This document shows positions 59,314-64,000 of a stretch of DNA of 64,000 nt, piece after piece. Source of the stretch: Hymenobacter glacieicola (GTDB lineage Bacteria > Bacteroidota > Bacteroidia > Cytophagales > Hymenobacteraceae); the NCBI RefSeq assembly GCF_014640315.1, contig NZ_BMGS01000008.1, forward strand, positions 1 to 64,000, in the 5' to 3' direction. The position numbers and the translations under genes are program-made. The notes beneath the pieces were generated by a model. That model was not told where the DNA came from and made no database searches. It saw only the letters and a program-made list of their open reading frames with translations. How positions within the stretch are numbered: the first letter of the stretch is position 1; the number at the start of each line of letters is the position of its first letter.

Positions 59314-59631
59314 ACGCAAGGGAAAGGCAAGAAAGGCAGCTGCGCCCCGAAAGCAGGAAGCGGACGAACTGTGCCTCTACGCAGGAAGCCACTGTCGTGA
59401 TTCGCGCTATCTGTAGTAATTCTGGAACGGTAGTGCTAGGTTGTATGGGCGGGCAGTAAGACCCGTTGATTCAGCCAAGCCTGTCAGGCAGAGCAGGCTG
59501 CGCTTGACGGACTTTTGAGTTGAATAACCACCCACCCCAATAAAGTATAACGGCCAAACAGGGGTAGGAACAGGGGCTGGCAAGATCTTTAGCACTACTG
59601 CTGAGCCGACGTCAATAAAAACACGAAAGCG
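59314..59631. other. Non-coding stretch
   Basis: About 320 bp between the kinase start and the stop of the LacI gene; no gene, repeat or clear promoter seen. Confidence 0.4.
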
Positions 59632-60657
59632 CTATTTGGCCCTTAGGGAGGATGCTCGGATAAGCAAATCGGGGGGGAGTACAATGCGGCGGGGCGAGAA
59701 GTTGGCTTCGCGCTCCTCCCGCATTTCCAGAAACAAGCGCACAGCCGACTGCCCCATTTGCTCGCAGCGCTGATCCACGGACGTAAGCATGGGCTCGGTC
59801 AGGGAAGTGAAGGTTTCGTTGCTGAAGCCGGCCAGGGCAATATCCTGGGGTACGCGCAGGTTGTGGCGTTTCAGCTCCTGCAGGGCGCCCACAATGGAAA
59901 AGTCGCTGGCCGAAAATACGGCATCCGGCCGCTGCCGTAAGGCGAGCAGCTGTTGCATGCCGCGCACGCCGTCCTCCACAGTCATGTCGCAGTGAAAGAC
60001 GAGGTCTTCCTCCACCGGTAGGCCGTGCTCGAGTAAGGCATCGAGGTAGCCCAGCCGGCGGTTTTTGTAGATGTTCAGGTGCAGCGGACCGCAAAAGTGG
60101 GCAATCCGGCGGCAGCCCTGCGCAATCAGGTGCTTAGTGGATTGGTAACCGCCTTCCCGGTCGTCGAGGACCACGGCGCTGACGTTGAGCCCATCCAGCA
60201 CCCGGTCAAAGAACACCAGCGGAATTTCCTGCTTGCTGACCTTTTCAAAGTGCTTGAAGTCGCGGGTGGTACGCGCCAGCGACACCAGAATGCCCTCCAC
60301 CTGGGCGCTGAGCAGGGTTTCGATGTTTTTGCGCTCGTGGGCCACGTCCTCGTTCGACTGGCAGATCAGCACGTTGAAGCCCGCTTTGGTGGCCACCGTT
60401 TCAATGCCTTTTACCACTAGGGTGAAGAAGTGTCCATCGATGTGGGGCACAATTACCCCGAGCAAATTACTGCGGCCCTTGCGCAAGCCCGCGGCCAGAT
60501 GGTTGGGCTGGTAGTGCAACTCCTTGGCCAGCTTCCAAACCCTTTTCTTGGTGGCGTCGCTGATGCTGGGATGGTCGCTGAGGGCCCGGGAAATGGTGGA
60601 AACGGAAACCCCTAGCTGCTGGGCCAGATCAGAAATGGAAGCTTTTGCGCGGGCCAA
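59632..60657 (-). CDS. LacI family transcriptional regulator
   Basis: A LacI/GalR repressor of about 341 residues. The helix-turn-helix is ASISDLAQQLGVSVSTISRA followed by SDHPSISDATKKRVWKLAKE and LHYQPNHLAAGLRKGRSNLL, the usual hinge; a periplasmic-binding-like effector domain follows (LGVIVPHIDGHFFTLVVKGI to PDLLIRA). The first codon before ARAKASIS is TTG at 60657; an ATG at 60708 would add 17 unlikely residues. It sits next to GH43 and glycoside hydrolase genes, and a perfect palindrome lies upstream of it, so it probably represses itself and the hydrolases. Confidence 0.85.
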   Translation of the reverse strand: MARAKASISDLAQQLGVSVSTISRALSDHPSISDATKKRVWKLAKELHYQPNHLAAGLRKGRSNLLGVIVPHIDGHFFTLVVKGIETVATKAGFNVLICQSNEDVAHERKNIETLLSAQVEGILVSLARTTRDFKHFEKVSKQEIPLVFFDRVLDGLNVSAVVLDDREGGYQSTKHLIAQGCRRIAHFCGPLHLNIYKNRRLGYLDALLEHGLPVEEDLVFHCDMTVEDGVRGMQQLLALRQRPDAVFSASDFSIVGALQELKRHNLRVPQDIALAGFSNETFTSLTEPMLTSVDQRCEQMGQSAVRLFLEMREEREANFSPRRIVLPPDLLIRASSLRAK

Positions 60658-60750
60658 AATCTCGTGGTAGTGAAAGGAGAAAGAATATATAAACAACAAT
60701 ATGCGCAAATTCTACGCAAATACTCAACCAATTGCAGCAAACTTCACCCA

Positions 60751-60766
60751 GCTTTTGCGCAAAAGC
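60751..60766. promoter_or_regulatory. Candidate LacI operator, GCTTTTGCGCAAAAGC
   Basis: A perfect 16-bp palindrome with central CG, about 95 bp upstream of the LacI start and 160 bp past the GH43 stop; typical LacI-family operator form. Confidence 0.55.
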
Positions 60767-60928
60767 AAGCGGGGGGCGTGTTGGGTGGAACGTAAAGCAG
60801 AAGCTCGTCATGTTTCGTCTCCGCTTGTGGCGTAGCCTGCTCAACAGGACGGGCTTCTTTTGATGCAAAAGCGCTGCTTGTTCATCCCGTAAAGCGGAGC
60901 CGTTTTCCTGGGCAGCACGCGTAGCCGC

Positions 60929-62002
60929 CTAGCGCGGCAAGGGCTGCGGCGTGTAGGTGGGGCCCTGGCAGCGCGGGCCCTGATGCGTCCAGCTCAGCTT
61001 ATCAATGCAGAGCTGCCGCTCCTTCATGCCCTTGTCCCAGGCGTGGTACACCAGATATTCGGTTTTGCCGTCGGGGCTCAGAACGTGGGAATGGTGGCCT
61101 GGCCCGCGCACGTGGCCCTCTACCGCGTGCAGGACGCGGGCCCCTTTCTCGGCGCCGGCATCGGAGTAAGGGCCCATGATGGAGTCGGCCACGCAATAAT
61201 CCACGCCGTAGCGCGAGGTCAGGAAGTTGGCCCCGCTGTAGAAGCAGTAGTACTTGCCGTTGCGTTTGCGCATAAACGGGCCTTCCAGCGTGTGCCACTC
61301 CGGGAAGGTTTTGCCGCCGTACAGCGGCATGGTGCGGTTTTTCTCGAATACCGTCCAGTCGTGGCGGGCGCGCATGACGGTGCGGCTCTCCCCGGCCAGG
61401 CGGGTCATGTCCAGCAGGCGGTCCACTACCAGGCCGGTGCCGGGCCGGTAGCCGTTATCCGAGTCGATGAAGTCGCGGGCGTAGAACAGGTACCACTTCC
61501 CGTCGGTGTCCTGGAAGGGGTGGGCATCAATGGTGAATTTGCTGTCCGGCACATCGAGCAGGGCTACCTGCGTGTAAGGGCCCTGCGGGGTTTTGCTGGT
61601 GGCCACGTGCAGGCGGTGCCCAACCGTGGCCCCAATGGCCCCGCCCCCCATGGAGTAGTACATGTAGAACGTGCCGTTGTGAAATATCACCTCCGGCGCC
61701 CAGAAATCAGCCCCTTCGGCCCCGGCCGGCGGCGTGAGAGCACCCCCGGCAGTTTTCCAGTCGACCAGGTTAGTGGAGGTGAGCAGGGTGAAAATGCGCC
61801 CGTCTGGGGTGCGGCCCGTGCCCGTGGTGCCAAAAGCGTAGTAGCGGCCTTGGTGGCGCAGCACAAACGGGTCGGGAAACTGGCCGGCGTACACTGGGTT
61901 GGTATAGGTGCGGGCCGCTGCGCGGGCCGCCGCCTGGTTCATCAGCGCGAGGGAAGCCAGGCCAGCAGTAGCTTGTTGCAGGAAATGACGACGGGAAGGC
62001 AT
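60929..62002 (-). CDS. GH43 family glycoside hydrolase
   Basis: A 357-aa five-bladed-propeller hydrolase. Twin-Arg-like signal (MPSRRHFLQQATAGLASLAL) suggests export. GH43 catalytic residues: Asp44 in GQFPDPFVL (general base), Asp159 in FTIDAHPFQD (pKa modulator) and Glu240 in WHTLEGPFM (acid). Such enzymes release arabinose or xylose from plant polysaccharides; exact specificity not assigned. Start ATG 62002. It is divergent from the glycoside hydrolase at 62880, with two near-identical palindromes between them, and is probably controlled by the LacI gene downstream of it. Confidence 0.9.
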   Translation of the reverse strand: MPSRRHFLQQATAGLASLALMNQAAARAAARTYTNPVYAGQFPDPFVLRHQGRYYAFGTTGTGRTPDGRIFTLLTSTNLVDWKTAGGALTPPAGAEGADFWAPEVIFHNGTFYMYYSMGGGAIGATVGHRLHVATSKTPQGPYTQVALLDVPDSKFTIDAHPFQDTDGKWYLFYARDFIDSDNGYRPGTGLVVDRLLDMTRLAGESRTVMRARHDWTVFEKNRTMPLYGGKTFPEWHTLEGPFMRKRNGKYYCFYSGANFLTSRYGVDYCVADSIMGPYSDAGAEKGARVLHAVEGHVRGPGHHSHVLSPDGKTEYLVYHAWDKGMKERQLCIDKLSWTHQGPRCQGPTYTPQPLPR

Positions 62003-62144
62003 GGGGTAGGATTGAGTAGGAGAGGTTCGGTTTAGAAAGGCGGTTCGCCCGGTGCAACAGGAAATTTTTTCAGCACATGTTCTGCGTATCCGGGGGGGCA
62101 TGGCCGACGCGGTTGTGCTACTTGATTGTAAGGAAGCTAATCAG

Positions 62145-62342
62145 TCAGCGGAAAAGATGCCGCGACCAGCCAACATCAAATGAGGCGGGTTTTGGCGGCG
62201 GAAGGGCGGTAGAAGTTGCCTGGCTTAGCACTGAGCCTGTGGCGCTTGTGGGCTCGGATAAAAAGCAGGCAGGTTGAACAGAAGCAGGCGGCGTAGTAGC
62301 GGAGGCATAGGCAGGTATGATTAGAGCGAAGAAAAGTAGCAC
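62145..62342 (-). CDS. Possible small exported peptide
   Basis: A 65-aa frame with GTG start and a signal-like N-terminus (LLFFALIIPAYASA), then a Thr/Pro/Ser-rich part with one Cys. It lies 30 bp past a palindromic operator candidate, in the GH43 direction. No homology known and codon evidence is weak; it may be untranslated leader. Confidence 0.2.
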   Translation of the reverse strand: MLLFFALIIPAYASATTPPASVQPACFLSEPTSATGSVLSQATSTALPPPKPASFDVGWSRHLFR

Positions 62343-62372
62343 CGACTACGGGGCCTCAAGATGCAGAGAAAG

Positions 62373-62388
62373 ATGCAAACGTTTGCAT
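62373..62388. promoter_or_regulatory. Candidate LacI operator, ATGCAAACGTTTGCAT
   Basis: A perfect 16-bp palindrome with core TGCAAACGTTTGCA, about 370 bp upstream of the GH43 start, between the divergent hydrolase genes. Confidence 0.65.
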
Positions 62389-62648
62389 AAGTTAGGTTAC
62401 AAACTTAGCTTGCACGGCAACTCTAATCCTAGTACGTATGGGTTAGATGCTACTCGTGAAACTGCCTCTCCTAGCTTGCCACTTTCCTGAGAGCCACCAG
62501 AAGTAGGAGGGAAGCAAGAAGCACTACGTCTTGCTTCCGGACAGCGACATGCCTATTGAGGTTAACTTGAATAGTTCTCTTTTCTGAAAGGCAAATTTTC
62601 TTGCGACGAGCCTACTTATATGGAGCTGATCTGGCCTTTTATAGCGCA

Positions 62649-62664
62649 TTGCAAACGTTTGCAA
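62649..62664. promoter_or_regulatory. Candidate LacI operator, TTGCAAACGTTTGCAA
   Basis: A perfect 16-bp palindrome, same core as 62373-62388, about 216 bp upstream of the glycoside hydrolase start at 62880. The two copies are 276 bp apart centre to centre. The rest of the intergenic 62003-62879 contains no clear gene. Confidence 0.65.
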
Positions 62665-62879
62665 CTACCGTCAGCCACCGGTACAGCGCAACTTGTTACG
62701 AGTGTAGCTCGGTATTCTTTCCGTCCTATTCAGGTCCTTTATTTCCACCGCAGCCCTACTGCAGTATGTCCTGTTTCCTGGCCTGCTGCTGAGGTAGCCA
62801 GCTGCTTTCTTGGTTTTTTCCTGCTGAGCAATTCGCTTAGCCCTCGCTTTCCGATTTCTTTCCCAATTCCCCATTTCGC

Positions 62880-63977
62880 ATGAAGAAGCTGCTACTTTTT
62901 CTGCTGCTGCTCGGTGCCACTACCGGCACCTTTGCGCAGAAAACCAAACTCAAAACCAAGGGGCCGGCCGCCGCGGCTACGCTGCAAGACCGGCGCTGGT
63001 CGGCCGAAAAGGCTACTGCGTGGTACAAGACCCACTCCTGGATGACGGGGGCCAACTTCACCCCGAGCACCGCCATCAACCAGCTGGAAATGTGGCAGGC
63101 CGACACTTTCGACCCCACCACCATCGACCGGGAACTGGGCTGGGCCGAGGGCATCGGCTTTAATACCATGCGCGTATTTCTGCACAGCCTGGCCTGGCAG
63201 CAGGACCCCAAAGGCTTCAAGGAGCGCGTAAATACCTATCTCGGCCTGGCCGACAAGCACCACATCAAAACCATTCTGGTGTTCTTCGATGACTGCTGGA
63301 ACAAGGAGGCGAAAATTGGAATTCAGCCGGCGCCCAAGCCCGGCATCCACAACTCCGGGTGGCTGCAGGACCCCGGCGAGCCTGCCTCCCGCGACTCAGT
63401 AACCTTCGTGAAACTCAAGCCCTACGTGCAGGATGTACTGCGCAGCTTCGCCACCGATAAGCGCGTCTTGCTCTGGGATTTATACAATGAGCCCGGCAAT
63501 AATGGTAAGCTGAATTCGTCTCTGCCCCTGGTGCGCAACGTGTTTGCCTGGGCCCGCGAAGTGAACCCCACGCAGCCCCTGAGTATGGGCCTCTGGAACT
63601 GGGACTTTGAAGCGCTGAACAAGTACCAGGCCCTGCACTCCGACGTCATTACCTACCATAACTACGACGATGTGGCCGCGCACCAGCGCGTGGTTGAGCT
63701 GCTGGAAACCCACGGCCGCCCCCTCATCTGCACTGAGTACATGGCCCGGCCCCGCAACTCTCGCTTCGTGACCATTCTGCCCATGCTCAAAAAGCAGAAC
63801 GTGGGCGCCATCAATTGGGGCCTCGTGGATGGCAAAACCAACACCAAGTACCAGTGGGAAGTACCCATTGCCGACGGTGGCGAGCCGGTAGAGTGGTTTC
63901 ACGAGGTTTTTCGTCGCGACGGCACGCCCTACCACCAGAACGAAACCGACCTGATTAAAAAGCTAAACGGCCGGTAG
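62880..63977 (+). CDS. Cellulase-family glycoside hydrolase (GH5-like)
   Basis: A 365-aa exported TIM-barrel hydrolase. Signal peptide MKKLLLFLLLLGATTGTFAQ, then a barrel with WMTGANFTPSTAINQLEMWQ, IGFNTMRVFLHSLAWQQDP and TILVFFDDCW. The acid/base is Glu204 in WDLYNEPGN and the nucleophile Glu286 in PLICTEYMAR, the usual clan A pair. It is often annotated as 1,4-beta-xylanase or cellulase; I cannot fix the substrate. It is divergent from the GH43 gene and shares two operator-like palindromes, so both enzymes probably degrade one plant polymer under LacI control. It ends close to the window edge. Confidence 0.88.
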   Translation: MKKLLLFLLLLGATTGTFAQKTKLKTKGPAAAATLQDRRWSAEKATAWYKTHSWMTGANFTPSTAINQLEMWQADTFDPTTIDRELGWAEGIGFNTMRVFLHSLAWQQDPKGFKERVNTYLGLADKHHIKTILVFFDDCWNKEAKIGIQPAPKPGIHNSGWLQDPGEPASRDSVTFVKLKPYVQDVLRSFATDKRVLLWDLYNEPGNNGKLNSSLPLVRNVFAWAREVNPTQPLSMGLWNWDFEALNKYQALHSDVITYHNYDDVAAHQRVVELLETHGRPLICTEYMARPRNSRFVTILPMLKKQNVGAINWGLVDGKTNTKYQWEVPIADGGEPVEWFHEVFRRDGTPYHQNETDLIKKLNGR

Positions 63978-64000
63978 CCCAGCCAAGTAAACAAGCCCCC

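Overview
The window looks like ordinary chromosome from a GC-rich member of the Bacteroidota, most likely Hymenobacter or a close relative. The clues are a SusC/SusD pair, a type IX secretion C-terminal domain, several candidate promoters with the Bacteroidota -7 element TAnnTTTG, a tmRNA whose tag reads GEYSYAMAA, and many small or DUF genes of a Hymenobacter type. The genus is an inference from protein style; no 16S gene is present. I see no prophage, integron, CRISPR array, insertion sequence, rRNA or tRNA gene.

Layout. 1-4.9 kb: an AT-rich orphan gene at the edge, two paralogous membrane proteins, a cupin, an SDR and the wreck of an outer-membrane protein gene. 4.9-13.9 kb: a PfkB-type phosphofructokinase, a HipA-like/DUF3037 pair, a Nudix hydrolase, a prolyl oligopeptidase, two DUF72 paralogues, a hydrophilin-like protein and a DUF2243 operon. 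13.9-18.2 kb: a lipoprotein/lipoprotein/beta-barrel operon, a 2-hydroxyacid dehydrogenase and a glycine-zipper protein. 18.3-24.6 kb: an S9 glutamyl-endopeptidase-like enzyme, a nitroreductase-pirin operon, a second pirin divergent from an HxlR regulator with a palindrome between them, and a GluQ-like synthetase. 24.9-30.1 kb: a SusC-SusD-lipoprotein nutrient-uptake operon. 30.2-41.7 kb: endonuclease V, a DUF1990 pair, a DMT transporter, cytochrome b, alcohol dehydrogenase, aminotransferase, DinB protein, SDR and an astacin-type protease. 41.8-48.3 kb: a 1438-aa type IX cargo protein, a secreted nuclease and a small repeat protein. 48.4-56.5 kb: an msrB pseudogene, icd, an M16 protease, dnaX and tmRNA. 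56.7-64 kb: a PAS histidine kinase, then a LacI regulator with a GH43 enzyme and a cellulase-like glycoside hydrolase, with three perfect 16-bp palindromes in their intergenic regions.

How genes work together. The last block reads as a small sugar-responsive regulon. The pirin/nitroreductase/HxlR block reads as a redox- or quinone-responsive unit. The SusC/D operon imports an unknown ligand. dnaX and ssrA are divergent housekeeping genes.

Most notable observations: (1) a ten-A run in dnaX at codons 427-430, where a slip of one base either way stops translation at residue 430 or 431, predicting a gamma-like short form; (2) five copies of a long hairpin repeat related to TCATTCCGAGCGAAGCGAGG, two with perfect 35- and 43-bp arms; (3) two decaying genes; (4) candidate operators for the LacI and HxlR regulators. 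No clearly new multi-gene defence or mobile system is visible; the closest to an undescribed unit is the LVIVD lipoprotein/beta-barrel operon.
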